DNA of 64,000 bases from Aaosphaeria pasadenensis (GCA_022813625.1 JAKLMB010000009.1:186001-250000), one strand, 5' to 3'. Positions 21,355 to 33,319 are shown, numbered from the stretch's first letter. Notes: generated by a model not told the origin, from the letters alone. A program made the numbers and translations.

Positions 21355-22042
21355 GTTGGATAGTAAATTGAGAAAATTGCGCGTGTGATTGATGGCAGGT
21401 CAGGTAGAGAATGTGCCGTGAATGGGAGTGTTGCTTGCGGCGTTGCGGGCATGATGTAAGTACTCCAGGTATTCGCCACCCCGCACAGACGACCTGCATA
21501 GCCACCCCTTACCCTTACCCGACGCGGACGAAAGACAAAACAATGGAGAAATGGCACAATCCAATACGTGTCCAGATGGTGAAATAAAATACCATACCAA
21601 TACGAGATTTGCATGTGACTTACATGATAGACTTATTCAATCACGAAGTATTTTGGATTTGCTCTACATTCACGACAGTTGCCGACGGACTTTTCTTTCT
21701 TATTGAAGTAGTGCTGCGCACCATACTCCAGGTAGCCAGGATGTTGACCTTCCGTACAGGTTTTCCGGCTTCTGAGTTCTATAAATCTTATTGCAAAGGG
21801 CTGAGCTGTTTACACGTTCAACTACATCCTGCCAACGTTAAGTCTCTGATCACAATGCGAGACGCCTGTTCGGGCTTCAATATCAAACTTTGTTCCTGAT
21901 ACACAACTGATACACAATCATAGACTGAAGGATCAACCGATAGGGATGGATTATTAAAGCGTGGTATTCTGATAACGACTAATAGTTAAGCAATGTTGTG
22001 GTATCCTGGTAAACTTTTTCTCAATGAACCTCGCCTGATTGT
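21355..22042. other. Intergenic region, 0.7 kb
   Basis: Promoter of the small membrane-protein gene and 3' flank of the Mup1-type gene. I see no gene or repeat. Confidence 0.5.
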
Positions 22043-23818
22043 CTAGAATGCAGTCTCCTCAGGCCGGCTGACCGTGCCATTGGGTACCTTCTTGAACACA
22101 TTCCTCTCCCAGCCGTCGATCTCGTCAACGACAGTTTCCCTCTCCAGCCTGTATCCTCCGATCTTGGGAAGGACAACTGCCCAGACGAGCCAGTATACAC
22201 CCCCTGCGGCAAGGATAGCGACGGCGACAATGCAGTGAAGATAATACGGGAGGGTCTCGTAAACGCTGTTGTCGTCCTGCGGGGGGATGAGAGGGGCAAT
22301 GACGAGGTAGATGTTGGAGAGAAGGAAGAAAATGGTGACTGGAAGAGTTGCTCTGATCGGAGGCTGCCAGTTCCACTTTGTACGGTTGAGATAGAGGTGA
22401 ACGAGGCCACCTGCAACGAAGACGTTGATGATGGTCAACGGATAGGTGATGATGCTGCAGATTATTTTAGTCATGCGTTTCCAATATTAGTGATGGGGGA
22501 GCCATACTTGAGAATGAAGTTGTACGCATCACCTGGTGGAGGTGCAAGCATGATGATGACGGAAACTAGCCAGTGCTCGAAGAGACCAGCAAGGGGTGCG
22601 TTGAATGGACGGTTGCTTGCCCAAAGCCTTGATAGGGGAAGAATACCCTCGCGACCAAGCTCCTGCACGATACGTCCCTGGGAGAAAATGACGCTCATGA
22701 CGTTACCGAAGGCTGACAAGGCAACGAATACCGAGAGAGCACGTTCAGCACTCTCGCCGAAAACGTTGCGGAAGAAAGATGCGGCAACGAGGCGCTTTGC
22801 CTCACGGATCTCGTCAAGCGGCACGGCAGCGAAGTAGGCAATGTTGACGAACATGTAGAGGATGGCGACACCAGCCAGACCAATGGGGGCAGCAAGCTTG
22901 AGTGTGCGGACCGGGTTCTTGGTCTCGCTGAGGGCATAGTTGGCGTTGCTGTATCCGATGTAACTCCAGATAACGTTGTTCACGGCCATGACGACTCCGT
23001 AGGAGCTACCGGTGGTACCCTCGAAGGCATTGGTGAAGTTGTTGGGTTTGTCGATCTTGAGAGCACCTCCCAAAGCAGCCTGTCAAGGGTTAGAATGATG
23101 TTCTCAATTGAGATTCGGGTGCAAAATGGCTTACCCAGCCAGAAACAACGATCAGTAGAAGAATACCAAGCTTAATGACACCCAGCAAGTTCTGAAGTCG
23201 TAGACCCCACTTAAGTGCAGTTCCGTGGATGATGAACGCGGTAGTGATGCATGCAAGTCCGACGCCACGCTGATTCCATCGGGTGACCTCAACTTGAGCA
23301 GCATGGAGAATATACTCTCCGAATACAACCGAGTTCGATCCTGCCCAACCGAGCAAGATAGCGTAACCAGTATAAATGCCAGTAGCCAGGAATCTAGGTC
23401 GTCGATAAACGAACTCGAGATAGTTCTTCTCACCACCGTTCCTGGGGATGGCAGTACCGAATTCGAGGTAAACAGCCATACCAGCAGCAGCAATGATCAT
23501 ACCAACGACCCAAATGAAGAGCGTGAGTCCAACACTGCCGGATAGAGAGAAGATCGTGCCGGGGGTCGCAAAGATACCGGTTCCAACCATGCGGTTGAAG
23601 ATGAGGAAAGTCGCTGAGACAACACCGATCTGGCGCTTCTCCTGACGGCGGACCTGGTAGAGAGAACCTGTACATCCATGTTAGGTTCGTTGAGGCAAGC
23701 TTTCGAAGCGGTCAGACATACCCTCCTCACCATCGACCTGGGCAGGTGGAGCATCATCCTTTGAGCTGTTGGACCGTTTCACAGGGTCACTGCTGAACTG
23801 GGAGAAGTATTTGGACAT
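22043..23818 (-). CDS. MUP1: Mup1-type high-affinity methionine/amino-acid permease
   Basis: Four exons on the minus strand (23818-23722, 23667-23135, 23079-22508, 22454-22043; introns 54, 55 and 53 bp) give 537 residues. It belongs to the L-type/YAT group of the APC superfamily. Helix 1 carries NRMVGTGIFATPGTI, the substrate-binding unwound segment. GGEKNYLE after helix 3 and SYIGYSNANYALSETKNP around helix 6 are typical of Mup1. About 12 helices can be traced. The cytoplasmic N-terminus begins MSKYFSQF and is polar with lysines suited to arrestin-directed ubiquitylation. Yeast Mup1 imports methionine and cysteine. The gene for methionine synthase lies at 49.5 kb in the same window but is too distant to imply linkage. 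The exact substrate is inferred from the family. Confidence 0.93.
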
Positions 23819-26508
23819 GGTGAAGGCCTGAGAGACCGTGTCCAATTATCAGAGAGGTAATGGATAGCTGGTCCAGGGTAGAAAAAGGATACTGAGAGGG
23901 AGAGGGAAAAGATAGTCCCCGCCGGTGTCTCAATATATATATGAATATCACGAAATGCATAACAACAAAGTCCTCAAGAAATCTAGGTGGTCGATTCCGA
24001 TGGCGCGTTCCGTCCCAGCGTGGCGCCATGGCAGCGTGTCACCCCTAAAAGATCCAAGCGTGCATCGAGAGTGTATGTAGTGTTACACAAACCGTCTATC
24101 CATGCTCCATCCATGCTTCTATCCGTGGGTATGGAAGGAATCGAAGCCGACTAGATGCGCGGCTATGCGATGTGCCATTAGCATGCCCAGATGTTGGGGG
24201 TGGTCCAACGAGGAGCTAGAAGGGGGGAAGTGTAGGTAGTGTCTAAGTGTAGTGTAGTGTAGGTAGGCGTAGGCAGTGTATGGCAGACTCCTAGAGTCCT
24301 AGCGTGTCACAAGTAGCAGTGGAGTGTGAATGAGGTTGGGGGCTCAAGTGGAAAAAGTCTTGGAATTTACTCATAGAATCCTCGTAATCCCAACTTATTC
24401 AAAGTTTTTTGCTGGTGGTGCCGTTGACGTGATTGACACTGCAAATTCATCACTCTGCGCTAGAACCCAATTAGGAAGTTTTCCCTTCATCTTGAGAGAA
24501 ACGCGATTGCACGTGAGCGGCGCTGTGTCCTGAACCACCGTCGTCTGCCTCTTTTTAGGATTCTTTAATTCCTCATCTCTTGCTTATTATTGGACTCAAC
24601 CCATTTCTCTAAGCAAGCCACGGCGATCCCGAGTAAAATATTGCTTTGATATTATGGAAGGTAAGACTCTTCATACACAATCCTACGCCACTGATGCCCA
24701 CTGGTGCCCCCCTTGACACTTCCAACTTCCTCTTATGGTTCACGGACAACAATTGCGAACGACTCAGGAGATCCACGTCATTTTCGACAGGACCAGATTC
24801 ACCATCATCATGGACATGTGAAGAGCATGCCACCGCCGTCTCTTCCGCATCGCTTGCGTTGACGAGCACCAGACAGTGTTGTGATTCCATGGCATTGTCT
24901 TGGATCTTATGTCCCTCGCCAGTGCATCCGATCGTGTAACTGAATAGGATCCAGTCTAATGGTATTACCAGGCGTTCCACGGCCCCGGGAAATATCTCGC
25001 TCATGTGCTTTCGCTCAGGGATGGCTGCGTGCATTAAGTCCTGTTCCTGTTCACAGCCGTGAGAGAATCAGATACTTCTACTAATACTTGTACGGGGTTC
25101 ACTTCTATCAACGACGGAACTACCGTCTTGATGCTGAGCGACCAAGCGACAAGTAGGAAATGACGACATTATCTATCTGACCCCATTTCTAATTGCCCAT
25201 CATTCAAGGTTGCTCCACGCGATCTGCTCTTTTCCCCAGACCCTGCTACGACGTCCTTGATATAGGCAGTACAAGAGGGTATTTACGTCCACACGACCCA
25301 CTATTGGCGGTTTAGGGTCACAAGAGCAGTGGTACAAGTGCTTGTATGGATGGTCAGTTTCTAAAGATCAGACTGATCAAATTTGTACTACTGAATCTCT
25401 CCCCGATTCAGTCACCTGTCTCACATCAGAGGCTTTCTAGTAGTCTCTTGGAGTCTGAATCTCCTTATATTGCCATTGAAAACCCTTTAACAGCTATGTC
25501 AGGTGAGTGGCATAGAAATGGTGAGAAATCCAGATGCTCTATGCACATCAAGTCAGATCCCCAGATCCGGGTGGATATGATGAGTGCATACTAGTCAAAT
25601 TGGAAGTGAGATATTGTAATACTAAATGGGTTCGCATAGCTACATTGGGGTAAGGCAGGTATCTTATGTACATCTAGGGCGTCGCGGCACTACCAGCCCC
25701 ATGTGCATTAGTCTATCAACAATTACAGCTCTATCTTTTTCCTCTCCCACGTTACGCGCTAAATAATCCCGTCAAGCACAGTGGCACATTGATGTTAATT
25801 CACTACTGGTATTGTTGGAATAGGATGAACTTCTTCTCCAGGCGCTGCGAAGAAGTCAGGTACATCCCGCCTGTTTGGTGTATTCGCTATATGCATTCAT
25901 GAAAGGTTTACTTCTGCTCATTTTCTCTATACAAAGGATTGGTGGCAGTGATAGGCATCTAGCCAAACAATTGGTGAGGATCGTGATGCTCTGGCCTTTT
26001 GGACCTATCAGGAGTTTCTATCGGAAAGTCACAGGAACTCCTCACATTGGATAGATCACGACTGGGATTACAGAGGTAATGGTATGTAGGTAGCAAGTTG
26101 ACCGATTTTATCTTCCGCCATCAGCGGTGACCCATATGGACATTGCCACTGCTTAAAGTACTACCAAGTTTTCCTACAACAAGATTCTGGGGGTCCATGG
26201 AGTCGGACTCCAAGCCATGCAGTCAATACATATTTATTCCAATTCATTTTTCACGCCAATCAACAATCCTGTGACGGAGATCACTGATAAGAATTCTAGG
26301 AAAAGTCTTTGGAAAAGTTCCAATGATAAGTGCTTTTATTGTCTAGTACTTCGCACGTTTTCATCAGCTGCTACATCTGGACATCCGTTGCAAAGACATC
26401 CCCATCCACCACAACTGCCTTCTAATTCGTGCACTATCGCAGTGCGCAATACGCCCCCAGAACTCTCTATCGACGGAACGAGCTCTTAAAAGGCGATGCG
26501 AGTTTGTG
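23819..26508. other. Long intergenic region, 2.7 kb
   Basis: Contains the permease promoter and the 3' flank of the kinase gene. A GT-rich low-complexity tract is at 24229-24280. An open frame of 141 codons with ATG at 25034 (minus, to 24609) has no recognisable family and was not accepted. Otherwise I see nothing; I checked for signal peptides and spliced small genes without success. Confidence 0.5.
24229..24280 (+). repeat. Imperfect GTAGTGTAG-type low-complexity tract
   Basis: Runs of AGTGTAGGTAGTGTCTAAG and related units, built from GTAG/GTGTAG words. About 400 bp upstream of the permease ATG. No known function. Confidence 0.6.
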
Positions 26509-28184
26509 CTAAGCTGTATGCTTAACATGTGCATCTTGGATTTTCGTCAACTCTGATAGCAACTCCGTCGAGGAGATACGTTTCGTAGGCGGCCAGGGTA
26601 GAAGCATTCGATCCCCGATGATCTTTAGCAGATTTTCCACCAGGGGAGAGGCGGATGTTTGCAATTCTTTGATCCGAAACTTGACAGATTCTTTGGGCTC
26701 TGGTGATTTGGACCCCTCCGAACCTGGCTTTGTCGAGTTCTTGTTCATGTTGTAGAACGTGTCGCTTTTAATACCATGTTCATTCAGTCCTTTCCTTCCT
26801 TTCCGGAACCTTTTTATCCCTTTCCAACCCTGGAGATGCCAGATGATGAATTCCAGGTAGACACAACCTAAACCCCATATGTCGTATTTGCTGCAAATCA
26901 AATCATCATCTCCCCACTCGGGGGCTTGGTAAGTACCCGTTCCTGGTGCCCATGTTTCAACTTCATCAATCTTAACAGCTGAACGGCACTCATCATCAAA
27001 GTAACTTCGTCCGAAGTCTGCCAATTTGACGATGTATTCAGAGCCACCATCAGCTCCCCCGGGCCGCTTAATACAAAGAAAATTGTCCGGCTTGATATCA
27101 CCATGACGACCGAGTGTCTCTTTATGCGTCTCTGCAACCGGTTGGCCAGATGATCTATGAGTATGGATCACAGTCAATGCGCCAGTCATTCCAATCATTG
27201 TGCTTATCATCCAGTCCTCCGAATGTCTCAGCTCTGAATCCCTGTGCTCGAACCAGAACTGCGACAAACTGGATTCTGCCTGGGGAAAAATGAGGTAATA
27301 GAACTGTTTTTTCTGGACATATGCACCAAGCAGATTGATCAAGTTTTTTTCGTAGTCGTGGCCCTGTGCAACTTTTCCCAGCATCATTAAGAATTTTCGC
27401 TCGCGGACGAACTTCCTCTCATCCGTTAATCTCATCTCTTTGACAGCAACTTTGTGTTTTCCTGGTATAGTCATCGCTGATACCTGTGCTATGGTTAGTC
27501 ACAACGACACAAAATGGAACTTGCTTGGTGACTTACTGTATGAAAGAGATTGCAGAACTCGCCATGTAGGGTGTTGACATAAACGTTAGCGGTAGAAGCA
27601 GAGGCAACGGGAGTCTTTGAACCAGGATCTGTTCCATATGGCAGTACTGCTTCTGGTCCGAAATCATTTTCCCCGGCGACATCTAAGAAGGAGACGTCAA
27701 AAAGCCGCTGTGATCTGTTGAGTTTTGCGATCAGACTCGCCAAGCTGCGTGGTTTCGCTTCCTCTTGCTTTTCTACAAGCCAAGTTTTTGCGGCATGAGA
27801 AAGTGGCATTCCTTCAGAGAACTTGGTAACCAGCTCGAATAGATGTTCGCCCTGGCCATTGTAGACCAGATAGGAAAATAGCATCCTATAGCGATCGGCC
27901 AAGTCACGGTTCCCGTCTCGTGATGTCATCCATGAGATTTCATTCTTCTTTCTAGACGCTGCCTTGTCGACACTGTCTTGGAAAGATGCGAGAAGTTCCC
28001 TGATCTCTTTTTCCTCGAACATCTCATTAATCTCCTGTCGCCGAAAGAAGCCTATTTGTTCTTCTATATTCAGAAGCACTTTCTTCATCTTCTCGCGAAG
28101 TCCTTCTGGCAATGGAACGGCTTGATCGGTGCCTCCGCTTTTCGTTCCGGTCGCTGTAGCTTTTCCTTCGTGAGAAGATGCCAT
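26509..28184 (-). CDS. Divergent serine/threonine protein kinase with helical N-terminal domain
   Basis: Two exons on the minus strand, 28184-27537 and 27483-26509, with a 53-bp intron (GTAAGT...CACAG, phase 0), give 540 residues. Residues 1-190 are charged and mostly helical, without a family I recognise. The kinase domain follows: invariant Lys in VAVK (K231), catalytic loop HGDIKPDN (343-350, Gly in place of the Arg of HRD), DFG at 372-374 and APE at 403-405. The glycine-rich loop is degenerate (around HGEFCNLFHTV). Catalytic Asp, Asn and DFG are present, so activity is plausible; the HGD form lacks the arginine that couples to activation-loop phosphorylation, so it may be constitutively active. 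It is an orphan fungal kinase. The substrate is unknown. Confidence 0.88.
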
Positions 28185-28956
28185 TTGAGAGTGTGTCGCA
28201 AAGGTTCGGGTTCAGGAAAGAATTTGTGATGGTCTGTTCTTCAGTGAAGAACACGCGCTCTGTTAGGGCACAATGCACGCGTGGAGAAATGATATCAGGT
28301 TGGATTTTTGTAATGCTATCGCAAAAGCAGACCCGCATTGCAGCATTATATCTATCGAGAAGACGCCGTTTTCGGCTGAGCAAATACCTTCTGGGCTTGC
28401 TCCCTGTTTCGCGGAGGTTTTCATGCTAGAACCTTTCAGAAGCTACAGTTGTATAGACACTTAATGGATGTAAGGAAACGACCAAAGTCAAACTTCACAG
28501 AATGAATGAATCTCTTTGTTTTCACGCGTAGTTTGTGGGGTTTGGGAAGATCTGCGTTTGGGATGATAATGAAAACACTCTTTGTAGTGCCATCTCCACA
28601 AAGCAATCATCAATAAGAATGGAGCAAACGGACTGCTACCGCTCAGGCGCCTTGATAGAAGACTCCATTTTGATTCTTTATTGTCATGACACAACACAGC
28701 AAACTCTAATTACCAGATTCGAATTATGGATCTTCATTTATTTATCTTTGTAATCTAATCGTAAGGTAGGGGATGGAAACATGATGGGAATCGATTGGGG
28801 CATTAGTAGGGGATTCCAGATGGTATGGGAAGGGAAGCATTAAGGAAAATAAATAAAGAAATGATGAAAGACATCTGGGAAGAGTAGGGGAATTCGGTAA
28901 ACATAGGAACTGGGGAAGGATGCGGAGACACAGGAATCGGGTAGCTCAGCCTAGCT
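28185..28956. other. Intergenic region between kinase and CorA-like gene
   Basis: 772 bp containing the kinase promoter and the 3' flank of the CorA-like gene. I see no gene. Short open frames on both strands look random. Confidence 0.5.
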
Positions 28957-30794
28957 CTAGGCATGATCGGTCTCATGAGGTCCATTAGGACTGCTGTTCG
29001 CCTTTTGGTGTCCTTTCTTTTCAATGTTTTGAGTGAACTTTACCCAGGCCACCCACAAAGCGATAGTTACTGCTGTCAAAGGTGCACTTATGGCAGCAAG
29101 TATCCAAGTATTTGAAGTGACTTTCATATGTCCGTTCTCGCTCGTCTGTACGAAACTTGTCGAGAAGAAATTCTACCTGTATTAGCTTGTGAATACTGTA
29201 CATAGGGGACATATCTGCATACCGCAACAATTGTAGTCGGGAGGTATACCAAGGTAATGACAGTCAATGCTTTCATGGCTGATGCGTCGAGCATGCTTCT
29301 CTCCTGAAGCAGGTTATAACCCGTCATTGCGTTCAAACCAGCTGGGAATTTTACCGTGAGAGCGCGCATAGTCTCACTTTCATTGTGAGCTTCGAGGGCG
29401 GCATTTCGCATGCTACGCGCCATATCGTGAGCCACGAACTGGTCAAACTTTGCTCGTCAGTCAGTTTGGTCCCTTTGGTTGATGTTAGACGGTTTAATTA
29501 CCAATGCAATGACACTCGCAAGATCCCGTCGGAGCGGTACTATTCTGTCGAGCTGCATTTTGATTTCCGCCTCAACCTGGTTGAAATTTTGCAGTAATAG
29601 CTTGCAAGGGTTAGGGTGCGACTCCATGAACAACCTCTTGATTTCTTGCACCGTATTCAACAAGCCAGAAAGAACGACTTCGGCTTCGGTAATGTGCTGC
29701 TCGGATCTCAGAAGCCCTTGGCGACTCTTGAAAGTAGGACAAAAATCGGCCGCCCTATGAGACTCAGTGAAATTGGCCATAGCAGCTCTGTCGCCCTACA
29801 TAAAACGTAGCAATCGATTAGTATGTGGATAGCAATTATTGACATGTAGATATGTGGACTCACCATCTTGTCAATTTCCAAGAACATCCAGGAGAAATAT
29901 TCTGCCCAGTTCCACAACCCTTCAATCATCACGTCCCTGTAGAACTTCCACGGATCCGACGCTCGTGTGATCCAGAGCTTAGAATTATCATTCCTGTTGT
30001 CAAACTGTTCAATTTCCTTGGCAAGGTTTTTTGAAGGACCAATAATCAAATGTTTCGCCGACGGCAACAAAGGCTGATCTGTGTTTGGGGAAGTGTTGTT
30101 GTTGGATATAATGTTGGAGTATACTCCAGTCTTTCGAATCCTCCACGGAGGCCACTTATTTTCTCCGTTTTCATGAATCTCTACGCGGCGCCAGAGGTAT
30201 GCAATTTCTGTATCAATGTCAATATGGATTTAGTCAGTTTTTCTACCACGACCTGCTGGGTTTTGAGCCCTCCAATGATGCAGAATCGCCCTTACCTAAT
30301 TTGTTCCCGTCTACTCTTGAAGCGAGCTTAGGATGTTCGAATTCGTTGTCAAAGTCTTTACGACCGAAAGAATTCATAAGCCGCGACAGAGGTGTGAAAG
30401 GAAGCATGGCAGCATCATACGCTCGGCACTCATCTTGTGTGATATCCAGTCGTTGATGAGAGTTTGGTTGAAAGAAGAATACGAACTGAGCTGTATCCTC
30501 GCGCTGATCATCTTGTGAGTATATGCTCATAGCCCTTGCTTTCAACCAGTAGTTTGATATTATGATAACACATACCGTGAGCAGAGTATGAAATTTCCAA
30601 ACCACGGAGAAGTTCAGTGTCGTCAGCTCTAAGTTTGATTTATTGTGCGGGTCCGAATGCTCTCTGGTAAGGCGAAGTACTGCCACGTCCCGGTGATCTG
30701 GGCGAAATTGTCCCGGGATACTGAACCGATCTGCCAGTATTACGTCTTTGTTGTTGTCTGATGTTGCCTTAGCAATGAGGCTTGGCCAAGACAT
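28957..30794 (-). CDS. CorA-like membrane protein (Mg2+ transporter-like)
   Basis: Six exons on the minus strand (30794-30576, 30503-30296, 30207-29864, 29795-29502, 29447-29223, 29172-28957; introns 72, 88, 68, 54 and 50 bp) give 501 residues. The long soluble N-terminal part includes IRKTGVYSN and a long helical stretch leading to DASAMKALTVITLVYLPTTIVANFFSTSF, the helix that precedes and forms TM1 in fungal CorA-like proteins. TM2 is WILAAISAPLTAVTIALWVAW. The GMN motif of true CorA channels after TM1 is absent, so ion transport is doubtful. Such proteins are common in filamentous ascomycetes and often of unknown role. Intron 1 could use the acceptor at 30504 (GATCAG), chosen for phase; intron 5 must end at TAG 29173 to avoid a stop. 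Confidence 0.85.
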
Positions 30795-31443
30795 CGTCTT
30801 TTTCCCACTGAACAAAGGTCTATGGTGGCTTTGAAGATTTTGCAATGGAAGATATATTGAGATATTTGAAGGGTGATCTGATGGGATGAGACACAGTGTA
30901 GAACTCAAGGCACAGATGTAGTGGTAGTGGTGGAGGTGGAGAAGGACATTCAAGAGAGGCACATTCCCGGGTACTTATACCATTCAAGAGTGAGCAATAC
31001 CTGCAGTGCATTGACCGACATGATACCTGCTTAATATTATATTGCCGCAGGTTAGTAATAGACAGTATGACAACACGCCTATGAGTGGTGGCATGACTGG
31101 TTGTTAAACATAAATTGTGATGCTATCTATATTGCGGACGTGTCCTGACGCATTTTACAAATGAGTCGCACAAATGAGTCTTGCGCCATCAAGGTAATTG
31201 CCAGCACGTGCATCACCACTTCCGCCGTAGAGATCAGTTGATCGAATACTATATAGAGCCGTCGAATGAGTGATAAAAGCCCGCTATCAAAGTTTGGAAC
31301 ATTCTGATTTGAATGCATGTTGTCCGAGCGAAAAGGTTGAGCAGCACAACAAGCAAGGTGTGCGTATCTCTTGACTCCTCATCTTCACTCTGTCTGGTGG
31401 TGATGATTAAATCTCGGCAGGTGCGAGAGTTCCCTGTGAACTT
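30795..31443. other. Intergenic region upstream of the CorA-like gene
   Basis: 649 bp. It contains the promoter of the CorA-like gene and the 3' flank of the 77-residue gene. I see no further gene. Confidence 0.5.
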
Positions 31444-31745
31444 TCAGTATTGTTCAAGGGGAGGCGTCTGCTTAGCAGAGTGATGAATGGGGACACGTAC
31501 TCGAGTCACAGCCTCAGGAGCTACGATTGTGTATTTCCCCTCTTCCATCTATCATCATGAAACAATGTTAGCACAGAATGATCTGGGCGTTGCTGTAAGT
31601 ATCCGGTTCAGCTCACCGTGACACTATATTTTCCATCATCAAAGATGTCTCCGAACTTGTCCTTCAAAATTTGCATAAGCTTATCTTCGTCATAATAAAC
31701 GTTTGTCATTCTGGTAGTAACCGGCTCCTTGGAGGAAGTAGGCAT
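31444..31745 (-). CDS. Small two-exon gene, 77 residues, unknown
   Basis: Assembled by hand. Exon 31745-31617 (43 codons) and exon 31548-31444 (34 codons plus stop) flank a 68-bp intron with GTGAGC donor, a CTAAC branch-like sequence and TAG acceptor, phase 0. The protein starts MPTSSKEP, has a helical part (DEDKLMQILKDKFGD) and then a short strand pair GKYSVT and GKYTIVAPEAVTRV, consistent with a compact alpha-beta fold. A TATA-like element (TTATAAAT on the minus strand) sits about 50 bp before the ATG, which supports an independent transcript. No signal peptide and no family known to me. A 33-bp GT...CAG segment in exon 2 is in frame and too short to be an intron, so it was read through. 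Confidence 0.45.
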
Positions 31746-31789
31746 GTTGAAAGATTTGGTTTGATGATGGTTGCGAGCAGTTCCTTTTC

Positions 31790-31800
31790 ATATTTATAAC
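31790..31800 (-). promoter_or_regulatory. TATA-like element of the 77-residue gene
   Basis: Minus strand reads GTTATAAATA about 50 bp upstream of the ATG at 31745. Confidence 0.35.
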
Positions 31801-31855
31801 AAAGTAAGGTATTACAGACCGGGGTTGCATCGGAGAATTGTGACCTACTCGGTCA

Positions 31856-32131
31856 TCAACGCATATTGAGTGCAATGGCTCCTGCAGGAAAAGGTTCTTG
31901 TGTCCGACTTCTGTAGTAGGACCATTCAGGCACGTACCCATCAAACACAGGCACACGGAATTTCACAAGCACTGAACCAATTGCGATCTGGTCTCCTCAT
32001 TGGTCTGTGATATCCGGATCAGCACCCTGTACTTTGATTGAAAGAGCGATATGCGGAAACTCGCCGACGAAGGGACGGTTCGTAATTGTTGAGGATTTCG
32101 AGGTCACTTCAGTGTTGCCCTGGGGCGCCAT
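31856..32131 (-). pseudogene. Possible small gene or remnant with in-frame TGA
   Basis: From the ATG at 32131 a 44-codon frame ends at TGA (31999-31997). The same frame continues for a further 46 codons with protein-like composition (IGSVLVKFRVPVFDG) to a TGA at 31858-31856. Either it is a decayed gene with one stop, or a 45-bp phase-0 intron starting at the GTACAG in the codons after SIK and ending at GACCAG removes the stop. No family recognised; it may be chance. Confidence 0.2.
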
Positions 32132-32466
32132 TGTGATCAGAATTGAGTCTTGGTGACATCAGATGTTACATTCTAGTCCGTCGTCATCTGCAGGTCCCTG
32201 ATATTAAAACTTGTTACATATAGTATGTACAACATCGTAGCATGAATATGGTGCTACTTCATGGTTTCGTTGGAGAATTCCGAACAACTCGTTGGCCTAG
32301 GCTTGACTTGAAATGAACATGTTCTCCCTAGGTATTGCATCCAGCATCAAGGCCACAAGTTGTTCCTCAAATTTATAGTGGCTTATGAAAGCAGATCGAG
32401 AGCATGAGGCGGCACCTTGGGTGGAGGTGCCATTGGTAATTATAGCTGGCCTGCATGTCGAGGTCT

Positions 32467-33319
32467 TCAGCCTTTATGATCAGGACATGCTTTCGGGACG
32501 CACAGACCCAAGACTTGTTTGATCTTGTGGTTCGTGTTTCTCTTGGGTAACCTGGCTAACCGAGGCTTCAGGAAGCAATTCTGAGGCTTGTTGTTGTTGT
32601 CCGCCATCGCACGTTCGCCATCGAACCACTCGGGAACATAGATGCCCCCTGCACAGGGAGCACTCGACCCGTTGAAGATATTGATACTGTCGCATGCTTC
32701 TATACATTCGGAAGGTGACGCTGCGAGAATTGCGACAATGTCGGGTTGCGGGTCCGGGCCAGATGACCAGTCCACGTCACAGAAGATACGGTACGGAACT
32801 TTGGACAGATCGGAGGTAACGAATTGCTCGTCTACCTTATCGCAGTCGACGAAGGGTATCGTTATCGCTTGTGCCGTTGTGTTGGTATCATTTTTCGTTG
32901 GATTCGGGGGTTGTGGGCATAGGGACGGGACAGCTTCCAGTGGACTCCCACTTTGTCCAGAGCTGCATCGAGTCGGATCGACACCTTTGTTGTTTGCTTC
33001 AATAAATTTTCCTGCCACTCCTCCCACTACACCCGCAATAATCGCGATTAAAATGGCATATATTATTAAAAAGGGTCGGGTTGTGTAACGTGCGACCTTA
33101 GACGGGGGTGAAGATTCGGCTGGGGGAGGTTCGTAGAAGTATTTGGGGGTATCATCCGCCGTTGGTAGTACTGTGAATTTTGACGGATATTGTTTGGGCA
33201 CTGCTTCTAGAGTTGAGTGACTATATGACTATTGCACGTTAAGTCCCGTTCATTTTTTCATGGCTCGGTCGAATCTTTGAGATCATACTTACAGTGCTAT
33301 CGTCGTTATTTGTCGACAT
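32467..33319 (-). CDS. Single-pass membrane protein with Cys-rich, PAN/Apple-like ectodomain
   Basis: Two exons on the minus strand, 33319-33289 and 33206-32467, with an 82-bp intron give 256 residues. The donor GTATGA at 33288 was chosen over a GTAAGT one codon upstream because only it keeps the phase. Layout: cytoplasmic N-terminus with KYFYEPPPAES, one transmembrane helix (IIYAILIAIIAGVVGGVAG), a short Thr/Asn-rich stalk with NxT sites, then about 140 residues with regularly placed cysteines (DCDK, IFCDVDW, ECIEAC, PCAGGIY, NCFLK, LCVPKACP). The spacing around ECIEAC...CAGGIY...CFLK resembles the PAN/Apple fold of fungal surface proteins that bind carbohydrate or protein. Same general layout as the gene at 2-919. 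Function unknown. Confidence 0.82.

Noticed and set aside
24609..25034. 141-codon minus-strand frame in the 2.7-kb intergenic region
   Set aside because: Has an ATG but no signal peptide, membrane segment or recognisable motif. Could be chance; a transcript or homologue would be needed.
31450..31500. 33-bp GTACGT...CAG segment in exon 2 of the 77-residue gene
   Set aside because: Too short for a fungal intron; it is in frame and reads through without a stop.
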